In this document: positions 34,689-42,670 of the stretch, piece by piece
Layout of the letters: each line of letters opens with the position of its first letter
Position numbering within the stretch: the first letter of the stretch is position 1
Assembly: GCA_016793245.1 (NCBI GenBank)
Contig: JAEUHW010000022.1
Coordinates: forward strand, 1 to 53,494
Length of the DNA: 53,494 nt
Reading direction: 5' to 3'
Source of the DNA: Planctomycetota bacterium
GTDB lineage: Bacteria > Planctomycetota > UBA1135 > JADKAF01
The notes under the pieces: generated by a model
Database searches by the model: none
Told to the model about the DNA's origin: nothing
The model's input: the letters and a program-made list of their open reading frames with translations, nothing else
Made by a program: the position numbers and the translations under genes

Positions 34689-36566
34689 ATGCTCCCGTCC
34701 TCCCTTCGTACCGCCTGCCTCGGGCTCCTTCTGTCCACCGCCACCGCCTCCGCCCAGGCACCGTCGCAGTGGACGAGCATCCCGACGCCACCCGGCATGA
34801 TCGGCCAGCCCGCGATCATCGGCACCTCGACGATCATCACGACGCCCACGGAGTACCGGCTCTACTCCGGGATCACGAAGCAGTGGACCGTGCTGCCCGT
34901 CGCGAACGCGACCTTGGTCTCCCAGGCGAACGACTACGTCATCATCCAGGATGGCGCGACGATCTACGGCTACTCGACCTTCTCGGGCTCGCTGAGCTCG
35001 ATCACGGCCCCCAGCGGGACGCCTCAGATCGTGAGCGGACCGGCGAGCTCCTCGTGGGTGACGATCGTCACCGATGGCACGCAAGCGTGGGCCTTCGGCG
35101 CCTTCCACGGCCGATGGGAGACGACCACTCTCTCGCAGCCGAATCCGAACATCATCACGAACCGCCTGAGCGCGCTGATCCAGGACGGCACGACCACCTA
35201 CGCGGTCAGCGCGCACTACGGCACCTTCGTTCCCGTCGCCTCGGATGCATTGGCGGCTCTGCAAGTCGTCGGAGAAGCCGAAGTGGCCACCGCGAACAGC
35301 CCGGGCTTCCTCCGCGCCTTCTCCGCACAGCAGAACCGCTGGCGCGTGCAGCCCGTTCCCACCACCGCGGTCTTCCTGCAGGACGCGGAGTTCGCGATGG
35401 CCTACGACGCGAATCAAGTCTGGGCCTGCTCCGGGATCACCGGCGCGCTCGCTTCGTACACGGCGAGTGGACCGATCGCGCGCATCGACACCTCGGAAGG
35501 CATCGCGGCACTGCAAGACGGCCCGCTCGCCGTCTGCTACGCGTCGGGCACGGGGCGCTTCCAGCAGCACGTCGCGCCGAACGCGAGCTTCTACCTCGAG
35601 TACCACTTCGCCTTCGTGAGCGACGCGAACGGCACGACTCCCTTCTCTGCGCTCTCGGGCACGTTCGGAAGCCCGATCCTGGGCAGCTACACCTTCCTCT
35701 CGAACGACGGTATCGGCTTCGCGCAAGGCGGCGGGACGGGCGACTTCGCCTACAGCCCGATCACGAACACCTGGATCGCTTCCCCCGTCGCGAGCCCGCT
35801 CGCGATCGAGCTCGTGCGCGACGCCGTGATCCTCGTTCGCACCGGTGGCTACGAAGCGCTCTCCGCGCGCCATGCACAGTGGATCCCGCTCTCGACGAAC
35901 ACCACCGGAACCTACACGACCAACAACAGCAGCTCGACCTTCGTCGCGCGCGACAACGGCGATACTACGGCCCACGTCTTCGACATCCGCCTGAACCGCT
36001 GGGCCTCGCTCCAAGCCGCCGGGCCGCTCACCTTCACGATCGCGCGCCACACCGCCTTCGCCCACGACGGACAGTTCGCCTACGGCTTCGGACAAGCGAC
36101 CGGCGAGTGGTTCACGCAGCCGCTCACCGCTCCGCCGACGCACTTCCGCGTCGCGAGCTCCGTCGGCGTCTGCGTCCACGGCAGCACGGTCAGCATGTAC
36201 TCGGTGCTCGGCTCGCTCTGCTACATGGGCCGCTTCCCCGAGTTCACCCAGGCGATCAACCTCGGCAACACGCTGCGCCTCCACCAAGTCGCTGCCCCTG
36301 GCAGCACGATGGCGATGCTCGTCGGCTTCGCCCCCGCCTTCCTCGATCTCGGCGCCCCGCTGGGCAAGCTCTTCATCGATCCGACCGGGAGCTTCTCCAC
36401 GCCTTGGCCGATCGCCGTGGGCACGAGCGGTCTCGCCGTGCTCTCGATCCCGATCCCCGTCGATCCGACGCTCCGCCTCGCGCAGGTTCACTTCCAGAAC
36501 CTGGTGCTCCCGCTCGCGCCCGCGCAGCCGTTCCTCTCGAGCTCGGTGGCGCCGATCGTCTTCTGA
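34689..36566 (+). CDS. Large secreted repeat protein, probably beta-propeller-like
   Basis: The 625-residue product starts at ATG 34689 with a signal peptide (LRTACLGLLLSTATASAQA). The body is built of loosely repeated units of about 45-50 residues with a strand ending in W or Y: EYRLYSGITKQWTVLPVANA, YGYSTFSGSLSSITAPSGTP, WAFGAFHGRWETTTLSQPNP, WACSGITGALASYTASGPIA, VFDIRLNRWASLQAAGPLTF. This looks like a propeller (inference). The last 110 residues form a separate beta module (LGNTLRLHQVAAPGSTMAML, LGAPLGKLFIDPTGSFSTPW) similar in layout to the ends of other secreted proteins here. No enzymatic motif is visible. Confidence 0.75.
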   Translation: MLPSSLRTACLGLLLSTATASAQAPSQWTSIPTPPGMIGQPAIIGTSTIITTPTEYRLYSGITKQWTVLPVANATLVSQANDYVIIQDGATIYGYSTFSGSLSSITAPSGTPQIVSGPASSSWVTIVTDGTQAWAFGAFHGRWETTTLSQPNPNIITNRLSALIQDGTTTYAVSAHYGTFVPVASDALAALQVVGEAEVATANSPGFLRAFSAQQNRWRVQPVPTTAVFLQDAEFAMAYDANQVWACSGITGALASYTASGPIARIDTSEGIAALQDGPLAVCYASGTGRFQQHVAPNASFYLEYHFAFVSDANGTTPFSALSGTFGSPILGSYTFLSNDGIGFAQGGGTGDFAYSPITNTWIASPVASPLAIELVRDAVILVRTGGYEALSARHAQWIPLSTNTTGTYTTNNSSSTFVARDNGDTTAHVFDIRLNRWASLQAAGPLTFTIARHTAFAHDGQFAYGFGQATGEWFTQPLTAPPTHFRVASSVGVCVHGSTVSMYSVLGSLCYMGRFPEFTQAINLGNTLRLHQVAAPGSTMAMLVGFAPAFLDLGAPLGKLFIDPTGSFSTPWPIAVGTSGLAVLSIPIPVDPTLRLAQVHFQNLVLPLAPAQPFLSSSVAPIVF

Positions 36567-36772
36567 GCTCGGCCTTGGCCGAGGCGAGCGCTGCGCCAGC
36601 GCTCGCGATTGAGAGCGAGGCTTCGCGCGAGAGGATCGTGCTTCCCGAATCCGGGAGCGGCTCCTAAGCTCGAAGCCTCGCTTCTTTCGATCGACGTTTT
36701 CGCGACACGGAGGGACCCCATCGTCCCGACGAATTCGCGTGCGCGACGACCGAGCTATCCCGAGTGCTCGCG

Positions 36773-38836
36773 ATGCAACGCCACCTCACTTCGTCCGCTG
36801 CTCTCCGCCCGCTTCGATCCGCTCTGCTCTCCCTATCGCGACTCGCGCTCCTCGGTGGGCTGGCCCTCGCTCTCGGCGCGAGTACGAGCCACGCCGGAGA
36901 GATCGTCGGCTGGGGCTCGGACGGCGCGGGAATCCTCTCCAATCGGCCGTCCGGTACGAACTTCGTATCCGTGATCGCGCGCGTGCAGACCGGGTATGCG
37001 CTGCGCTCGAACGGCACGATCGCCGTCTGGGGCAATCCCGCGTTCGGCGTGATCGCGAATGCTCCGCGCGGCTCGAGCTTCGTCGCGATCGCCGCGGGCC
37101 AGGACTTCGGAGTCGGCCTGCGCGCGAACGGGAGCATCGTCGCTTGGGGGAACGACAACTTCCGCCAGGTCTCGAACGCGCCTACCGATCTCGGCTTCAT
37201 CGCCATCGCCGCCGGCTGGACGCACGCCTATGCCCTCCGCGCCGACGGCTCGATCGTCGCGTGGGGAGGGGACTTCGAGAATCAGGTGAGCGCAACGCCG
37301 ACCGAGGCCGGCTTCACCGCGATCGCCGGAGGCGGGGCCAACGGCTACGCGCTGCGCGCCGACGGCTCGATCGCCGCTTGGGGCAGCAATCTCCGTGGAC
37401 AGATCTCGAATGTTCCCACGAGCGGAGGCTTCACCGCGCTCGCCGCCGGCGCGGAGCATTGCTCCGCTTTGCGCTCGGATGGATCCATTGCGACTTGGGG
37501 CAGCAATCAGCTCCAGCAAGTCGCGGGCAGCCCGAGCGGCACCGGCTTCACCTTCGTCGCCGCAGGTGAGCTCCACGGATGCGCGATCCGCGCCAACGGC
37601 TCGCTCGTGGCCTGGGGCTATCCGACTTCGGAAGTCGTCCGCCACACACCCACGGACCTCGGCTACACCGCCGTTTCAGGGGCGGGCGAGACCGGTCTCG
37701 CGCTACGCGGCGTCTCGAACGACGAGTGCTCCGGCGCGTTTCGCGTCGTCGAGGGATGGAACGGTCCGTTCGTGAACACCACCGCGACGACCTCGCTGCC
37801 GATCTGGGCGTGCGCGAACGTCACGCGCGACCTCTGGTTCCGCTACACGACGCTCTGCACGGGCTTCCTCACCATCGATACCTGCGATCCGAGCACCACC
37901 TTCGACACCGCGCTGCAGCTCTTCACCGGCACCTGCGGCGTCCTGGTACCGATCGCGTGCAACGACGATGCGTGTGGCACGCGATCGAGGCTGACCCTGC
38001 CCGTCAACCGCGGAACGACGTACTTGCTCCGCGTCGGTGGATCCCAGGATCAGAGCGGCTCGTTTGCGCTCTCGATCGAGTGCTCCTCGACCACGCCGAA
38101 CGATGAGTGCGCAAACGCGTTGCCGCTCGAGCTCGGCGTGAACGGCCCCTACAGCACGACCACGGCCACCGTCTCCGCCGAGACCTTCGGCTGCGGCCAG
38201 CAGAACGGCGCGGACGTCTGGTTCCGCTACACCGCGCGCGGCTGCGGCGATCTCGCATTCGAGACCTGCACGCCGACGCGCAGCTTCGACACGGTGCTCG
38301 AGGTCTTCGGCGGCACCTGCAATTCCCTCCTCCGCATCGCCTGCGACGACGACTCCTGCGGAACCGGGTCGCGCGTCGTCGTGCCCAGCGCCGTTCCAGG
38401 CACGACCTATCTGGTGCACGTCGGAGGCAAGCACGGAACGACGGGGAGCTTCGAGCTCGTCGTGACGGAGGGCAGCGGAACGAGCGGCGTCGCCGTCCTG
38501 CCCACCGGCTGCGGCGGCCTCGGGCTACAGATGTTCGGCAGCCTCCCCGAGATCGGCCGTTCGATCGGGTTCCAGCTCACGGGCTCGAGCGGTCTGCCGT
38601 CGATCCTCCTCGGCTACGTCCCGCTGAACCTCCCGCTCTGCGCGACCTGCACGCTCGGGGCCACGATCGATGCCGTCGTGGTCGGAACGGCGCTCCCCTT
38701 GGCCCCGATCCCCTGCGACCCCCTGCTCGTCGGCGGGCAGATCTACGTGCAAGGGATGGATGTGGGCTCGAATGGCGGCTGCGCGCTGCCGCTGCCGTTC
38801 CGCTTGAGCTCGACGTACCGGATCACGATCGGGTAG
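36773..38836 (+). CDS. Secreted RCC1-like repeat protein with two duplicated beta modules
   Basis: The 687-residue product has a signal peptide (LALLGGLALALGASTSHAGE), then about eight RCC1-like repeats of roughly 36 residues sharing [AL]R-x-[ND]-GSI-x-[AV]-WG, for example YALRADGSIVAWGGDFENQV and SALRSDGSIATWGSNQLQQV. From about residue 318 two similar 120-residue modules follow, each opening NDEC and carrying DLWFRYTTLCTGFLTIDTC or DVWFRYTARGCGDLAFETC, then an FDTALQLFTGTC-like and an ACNDDACGTRSR-like segment. The last 120 residues (GCGGLGLQMFGSLPEIGRSI onward) form the Cys-containing C-terminal module seen in secreted planctomycete proteins. It should be extracellular; binding partners are unknown. 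ATG 36773 is chosen over GTG 36764. Confidence 0.85.
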   Translation: MQRHLTSSAALRPLRSALLSLSRLALLGGLALALGASTSHAGEIVGWGSDGAGILSNRPSGTNFVSVIARVQTGYALRSNGTIAVWGNPAFGVIANAPRGSSFVAIAAGQDFGVGLRANGSIVAWGNDNFRQVSNAPTDLGFIAIAAGWTHAYALRADGSIVAWGGDFENQVSATPTEAGFTAIAGGGANGYALRADGSIAAWGSNLRGQISNVPTSGGFTALAAGAEHCSALRSDGSIATWGSNQLQQVAGSPSGTGFTFVAAGELHGCAIRANGSLVAWGYPTSEVVRHTPTDLGYTAVSGAGETGLALRGVSNDECSGAFRVVEGWNGPFVNTTATTSLPIWACANVTRDLWFRYTTLCTGFLTIDTCDPSTTFDTALQLFTGTCGVLVPIACNDDACGTRSRLTLPVNRGTTYLLRVGGSQDQSGSFALSIECSSTTPNDECANALPLELGVNGPYSTTTATVSAETFGCGQQNGADVWFRYTARGCGDLAFETCTPTRSFDTVLEVFGGTCNSLLRIACDDDSCGTGSRVVVPSAVPGTTYLVHVGGKHGTTGSFELVVTEGSGTSGVAVLPTGCGGLGLQMFGSLPEIGRSIGFQLTGSSGLPSILLGYVPLNLPLCATCTLGATIDAVVVGTALPLAPIPCDPLLVGGQIYVQGMDVGSNGGCALPLPFRLSSTYRITIG

Positions 38837-38857
38837 CGCGAGTCCCGGCACAGAGCA

Positions 38858-39340
38858 TCACGGGAGCCATGCAGCCTCGGAGTCTACCTCGTCGCGCAGC
38901 TCACCATCGACGACGCGCCACTCGAGCACGCGATGGCGCAAGTTCGCGAAGCGCTCCAGCAACCCCGCGAGGCGATCCACGTCTGCAGGCTGAGCATCGA
39001 TGGAGAACGCCGTGAGCTCGCGATACGGCGGCTCCCGCAGATCGTCGAAGCGCAGCTCGACGACGCAAAGCCCCGTCTCGAGCACCGGCGAGACGCGGAT
39101 CCGGAAGTGATACGCCCAGCGCTCCTCCGCTCGCTCCGAGCCGATCTCCCAGATCGCGCTGGCGCCGTGCTGCGACGACATCTCGCACAGCGTTCGCGCG
39201 AAGCGCCTCAGCTCCTCTGCGTTGCAGTAGATCCCGATCTCCCCGCCCTGGCGCCCATTCGACGCGGCCACGACGAGCTCGAGATGGTGCGGCTCTTCGT
39301 ACGGAACGCGGGTGATCCGGAGGAACACAGTGCTGCTCAT
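38858..39340 (-). CDS. Conserved-looking cytosolic protein, function unknown
   Basis: The 160-residue product has no signal peptide or membrane segment. It shows a compact alternating fold: VFLRITRVPYEEPHHLELVV, GGEIGIYCNAEELRRFARTL, AYHFRIRVSPVLETGLCVVE, LRFDDLREPPYRELTAFSID. The pattern of an N-terminal strand pair, a helix and further strands resembles small immunity-like or DUF6228-like proteins, but I cannot assign a family with confidence. It begins 22 bases after the stop of the DUF4240 lipoprotein gene on the same strand, so the two probably form one transcript and may function together. It converges with the RCC1-like gene, whose stop is 21 bases away. Confidence 0.7.
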   Translation of the reverse strand: MSSTVFLRITRVPYEEPHHLELVVAASNGRQGGEIGIYCNAEELRRFARTLCEMSSQHGASAIWEIGSERAEERWAYHFRIRVSPVLETGLCVVELRFDDLREPPYRELTAFSIDAQPADVDRLAGLLERFANLRHRVLEWRVVDGELRDEVDSEAAWLP

Positions 39341-39362
39341 CCTGGCTCGCGCGCGCAGCGCC

Positions 39363-39965
39363 TCAGCGTTGCCTGAAGCGCCGGGCCAGCTCGGGATAGA
39401 GCAGATGCACCTCGCTCTCCTCCCACTCGATCCCCGCCGGCTCGCGTTGGATCGGACGCGTAGACGAATGCGGCAGAGCTCGGCCCGCCACGGCCTCGTG
39501 CGCCTTCGCGGCGACGTAGAGCAGCGACTCGAGCCCAGGGCGATCGCCCGGCTGGATCGCGAGCGCCGCGGACGGCGGATCCTTCAGCGCGGCTTCGAAG
39601 TACTCCTCGCCCTGCGCGATCAGCCACGCGCGGAAGTAGAGAAACGAGTCGTCGCTGCAGCCGCCCATCGCGAGATAGGCGACCGCCCAGAGGTCCCAGC
39701 GATACGCGCGCTGGAGCTGCTCGTTCAGGAATACATCGAACGCGACGATCTCCTCGGTCTCGAGCCGCTGCAGCGCTGCGAGCAGTTCCTGCACTTGCGC
39801 TTCGGTTCCGCGCCCCGCACGCGCCGCGCTGCGCTCGATCGCCTCCCATCCCCGCAGCAGCTCCGCGCGCGCGTTCGCAGGCCGCGTCTCGGTTGCCGTG
39901 CAGCCGACTCCCCAGCACGCGCTGAGCAGGAGCACGCAGCTCATGGGGATCGCGCTCGGCGGCAT
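39363..39965 (-). CDS. DUF4240 domain lipoprotein
   Basis: The 200-residue product carries a lipoprotein-type signal (IPMSCVLLLSACWGVGC, with lipobox Cys near residue 21). The body is the DUF4240 domain: LLAALQRLETEEIVAFDVFL, LQRAYRWDLWAVAYLAMGGC, SDDSFLYFRAWLIAQGEEYF, EAALKDPPSAA. The WDLWxxAYxxxGGCSDDxFxYFRAWLI motif is diagnostic of the family, whose function is unknown and whose members are usually cytosolic. An exported lipidated form is unusual. The open frame begins at 40073, but ATG 39965 gives a better N-terminus. It is followed by the 160-residue unknown gene. Confidence 0.82.
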   Translation of the reverse strand: MPPSAIPMSCVLLLSACWGVGCTATETRPANARAELLRGWEAIERSAARAGRGTEAQVQELLAALQRLETEEIVAFDVFLNEQLQRAYRWDLWAVAYLAMGGCSDDSFLYFRAWLIAQGEEYFEAALKDPPSAALAIQPGDRPGLESLLYVAAKAHEAVAGRALPHSSTRPIQREPAGIEWEESEVHLLYPELARRFRQR

Positions 39966-40267
39966 CGAAGCTCCTGATCGTGAGGTGGAACGCGACACAG
40001 CCTGCCCCAGCGATCGCAGGCGCGCTACGGTCGTCTGGATCAGCGCCACGGGGAATGCGGATCGATCACTCACTCCCGCGAGACCTGCCGTCGGATTCGT
40101 GCGTCCGCTCGGCCGACGACTGCTCCTTGGTGCGCCATCCGTCCCGTCGCGCGCCGTCGAGGTGCTGATGAGCTCCGCGCCCGCCGTTGCCCGAGTCGCC
40201 GTACGAGCGCCGTTGAGCTTGCGTACGCTTCTGGCTAGGTTGGACGCCTCTCTGAGGAGTCTTGCCG

Positions 40268-40729
40268 ATGAAGCCGATGCTCTGCACCTACGAGTCGTCC
40301 GCGACGCCCGAGCGCGTGTGGGCCGTGGCGTCGGACTTCGCGAACGCGGGGGCGCACATTCAAGCGATCCAGAAGGTCGTGATCGTGACCGCGGGCCCCA
40401 TCCGCGCCGGCACCGTCATCCGCGAGACGCGCGGCGCTCCTGGTCGCCGAGGCACGACGCTCGACCTGACCATCTCCGCGTGGAACCCGCCGCGGAGCTA
40501 CGCGCTGCGCGGCTCCGCCGCCGGCTATGAGTTCAACTCCGAGATCCGCTGCGTTCCGAGCGGAGCCTCGGGAACGCGCCTCGAGATGGAGATCGTCGGG
40601 CGCCCCCTGAACTTCGTCGCGAAGCTCTTCTCGCCGCTCTTCGCGCTCATGTCGCGAGTGATGGTGAAGCAGTGCGCGAAGGATCTGGCGGACATCGCGC
40701 GCGTCGCCGAGCGCGGAGCCGGCTCGTAG
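40268..40729 (+). CDS. SRPBCC (START/Bet v1-like) family protein
   Basis: The 153-residue product shows the SRPBCC layout: an N-terminal strand followed by SSATPERVWAVASDFANAGA, a central set of strands (VVIVTAGPIRAGTVIRETRG, LDLTISAWNPPRSYALRGSA, FNSEIRCVPSGASGTRLEME), and a long C-terminal helix (LMSRVMVKQCAKDLADIARV). Such proteins bind hydrophobic ligands in a cavity or act as polyketide cyclase-like or stress proteins; the ligand is unknown. The start ATG 40268 is preceded by GAGGAG eight bases upstream. It stands alone, followed by the duplicated alkylation-gene tail. Confidence 0.85.
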   Translation: MKPMLCTYESSATPERVWAVASDFANAGAHIQAIQKVVIVTAGPIRAGTVIRETRGAPGRRGTTLDLTISAWNPPRSYALRGSAAGYEFNSEIRCVPSGASGTRLEMEIVGRPLNFVAKLFSPLFALMSRVMVKQCAKDLADIARVAERGAGS

Positions 40730-40744
40730 CGGCGAAGAGCTGGG

Positions 40745-40870
40745 CTCAGGCCTTCCGCTTCACCATCGCCTCGCCCCACACCGGCACGTACGGCGGCGTG
40801 CAGCCCTTCCAGACCGGCCAATCGCGATGGAGGCCGATCTTCTCGCCGATCGCGACGGCGCGCGCGCGGA
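40745..40870 (-). pseudogene. Duplicated 3' tail of the AlkD-like gene
   Basis: This 126-base segment matches 41931-42056 with roughly nine of ten bases identical, at a constant offset of 1186 bases and in the same orientation. Read on the minus strand it encodes a piece ending VPVWGEAMVKRKA and a stop, versus VPVWVEAMVKRKG in the intact gene. There is no start or upstream part, so it is a remnant. The intact gene and the remnant bracket the rhomboid gene. Confidence 0.85.
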
Positions 40871-40877
40871 GCATCGA

Positions 40878-41938
40878 GCTCAGCCCTCGCCTGTCCGCTC
40901 CCGCGCTTCCAACGCGTCCTCGAAGGCGCGCTGCATCGCGGGATCGGACGAGAGCTTCTCCAGCACGGCCTCACGCAACCCGCGCAACTCGTTCGGTGCT
41001 TCGCGAAGGATGGCGACATAGCGCGCCACCGCTGATGCCGCGCCACCGAAGTAGGCCTCCTCGAGCACCTCTTGCGCTCGAGACTGCAACGAGAGGGCCG
41101 CTTCGGGTACCGACGATCGCTTCGTCGAAGTGCTGGCTTCGGGGAGCACCTTCTTGAGCGCGCGCTCCGTTCGCCGTCGCGCGGGAGAGGGAGCTCGGCC
41201 GTGCATCGCCAGCGTCAGCAAGTCATGGCCGCCCGTATCGATGAGCTTCTTGTGCATCAAGAACCAAGCAGCCAGCCCACCGAAGAGCGCCCCCTGCACA
41301 TGCAGCAGGGGCGTTCCGTTCTCGAAGCCACCGCCAACCACGAGCAGGAGGTCCAAGCCGATGTACCCGATGCCGAACCAGAAGACGGGGATCTCGTACG
41401 TGCGCAGCCAGGGCGCGAAGAACACGAGTATCGCTCGGATCTCGCTGAGCGGCGCCCAGAGCACGGCCATGGCCATCAGTCCGTAGATCGCCGACGAAGC
41501 GCCCAGAGAACCGCCTTCCGCATCGAAGACGAACGCGAGCGTCTGCTCGAAGGCGTTCTGGGAGATCGCGATGGCGAGATAGATCGCGAGGAAGCGCTGC
41601 CAGCCGAGGAAGGCTTCGACGATCAGGCCGAAGGCCCAGAGGAAGAGCAGGTTCCCCCCGAGATGCGCCGGCCCTCCGTGCAGGAAGGCCGAGGTGACCC
41701 ACTGCCAAGGCGCGAGCTCTCCATACACCAACACCAGCTCACGGCCGAGATCCGTGAGGATGAGCGGCGCTGCCACCAGGTTCAGCAGCACCAGCGTGAG
41801 GGTGCCGATCGGCCAGCGCTCCGGTGCGAGCTCCGTGCTGAGCGGGAGGAACATATCTGCCTCTACGACGAGTCGCCCGCAGCATTCTCGCCGCGTGACG
41901 ACGTCGTCCATACGCGGCGTCGAACGCAGGCTCAGCCC
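40878..41938. repeat. Short direct repeat (GCTCAGCCC) bracketing the rhomboid segment
   Basis: GCTCAGCCC occurs at 40878-40886, at the rhomboid stop, and at 41930-41938, at the AlkD-like stop. Together with the duplicated AlkD tail it marks the ends of the segment that appears to have been duplicated or inserted. Confidence 0.5.
40880..41854 (-). CDS. Rhomboid family intramembrane serine protease
   Basis: The 324-residue protein has six transmembrane helices with rhomboid landmarks: the TM2-type motif SAFLHGGPAHLGGNLLFLW (His59, His64, Asn68), the catalytic serine in GGSLGASSAIYGL (Ser120 in GASS), and the partner histidine in LLHVQGALFGGLAAW (His185). It should cleave transmembrane substrates within the membrane. 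The C-terminal 110 residues are a cytosolic helical tail (ALSLQSRAQEVLEEAYFGGA, ARYVAILREAPNELRG) without a named domain. The start ATG 41854 has GAGG about six bases upstream. The gene lies between the intact AlkD-like gene and a copy of its tail. Confidence 0.93.
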   Translation of the reverse strand: MFLPLSTELAPERWPIGTLTLVLLNLVAAPLILTDLGRELVLVYGELAPWQWVTSAFLHGGPAHLGGNLLFLWAFGLIVEAFLGWQRFLAIYLAIAISQNAFEQTLAFVFDAEGGSLGASSAIYGLMAMAVLWAPLSEIRAILVFFAPWLRTYEIPVFWFGIGYIGLDLLLVVGGGFENGTPLLHVQGALFGGLAAWFLMHKKLIDTGGHDLLTLAMHGRAPSPARRRTERALKKVLPEASTSTKRSSVPEAALSLQSRAQEVLEEAYFGGAASAVARYVAILREAPNELRGLREAVLEKLSSDPAMQRAFEDALEARERTGEG

Positions 41939-42597
41939 TTCCGCTTCACCATCGCCTCGACCCACACCGGCACGTACGGCGGCGTGCAGCCCTTCGAGAC
42001 CGGCCAATCGCGATAGAGCCCGATCCGCTCCCCGATCGCGACGGCGCGCGCGCGCAGCTGCGCGTGGTGGATGCCGAGCGTGCCGAGCGTCCAGTTCATG
42101 GTCCACTGGACCTCGGGTGCGGCTTTCGGTAGCTCCTTCTCGATGCGGTCGAGCAGGGCCTCGAGCTCGAGGCCGTCCGGATCCTTGGCGACGCGGGCAG
42201 CGGTGAGGCTCCACCCGGCGCGCGCCGCCCAGCGATCCTTCGCCTTCATCCACTTCAAGCGCAGCGCCTCCTTCTCCGGATGCTGCGCCACGACGTACGA
42301 GTTCCACCAGTCGGCCACCTGCGCGCAGGTCGTGGTGCGCGTCAGCGCATCGACCTCGCTCGCGGACAGCTCCTTCGGCTTCAGCAGCTGCGTCGCGAGG
42401 AGCTGGGCCTCGACGTTGCCGGTGGCCCAGAGCTCCAGCGCGAGCGGGTGATTCGACTTCAAGCGCTTCGCGATCGTGCGCAGATCGCCGAGCTTCACGC
42501 CGAACTGGTTCTCCGGCGCGCCGGCCTTGGTGTTGTGGGCGCGGCGCGCGGGGTCACCCAGGGACTCGAGCTCGGCGAGGAGGTCTTTCACGCTCAT
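41932..42597 (-). CDS. DNA alkylation repeat protein (AlkD-like)
   Basis: The 221-residue all-helical protein resembles AlkD/DNA-alkylation-repeat (HEAT-like) glycosylases: NQFGVKLGDLRTIAKRLKSN, HPLALELWATGNVEAQLLAT, CAQVADWWNSYVVAQHPEKE, and AARAGWSLTAARVAKDPDGL. AlkD members excise alkylated bases such as N3- and N7-methylpurines; some relatives do not, and I cannot confirm the catalytic Asp. The C-terminus (GCTPPYVPVWVEAMVKRKG) is typical of the subgroup in which this family is a single domain. Part of its 3' end is duplicated 1.2 kb away, past the rhomboid gene. The start is ATG 42597. Confidence 0.85.
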   Translation of the reverse strand: MSVKDLLAELESLGDPARRAHNTKAGAPENQFGVKLGDLRTIAKRLKSNHPLALELWATGNVEAQLLATQLLKPKELSASEVDALTRTTTCAQVADWWNSYVVAQHPEKEALRLKWMKAKDRWAARAGWSLTAARVAKDPDGLELEALLDRIEKELPKAAPEVQWTMNWTLGTLGIHHAQLRARAVAIGERIGLYRDWPVSKGCTPPYVPVWVEAMVKRKG

Positions 42598-42670
42598 GCC
42601 GCGAAGATAGAACGCGCGCGCGCGCCGGGCAACCCGGAACGTACGCGGCGCGGTGCGCGCCGCGCGACGC

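Noticed and set aside
34110..36491. 793-codon minus-strand frame
   Set aside because: It lies over a secreted protein with a signal peptide on the plus strand and is Arg/Glu/Gly-rich shadow sequence.
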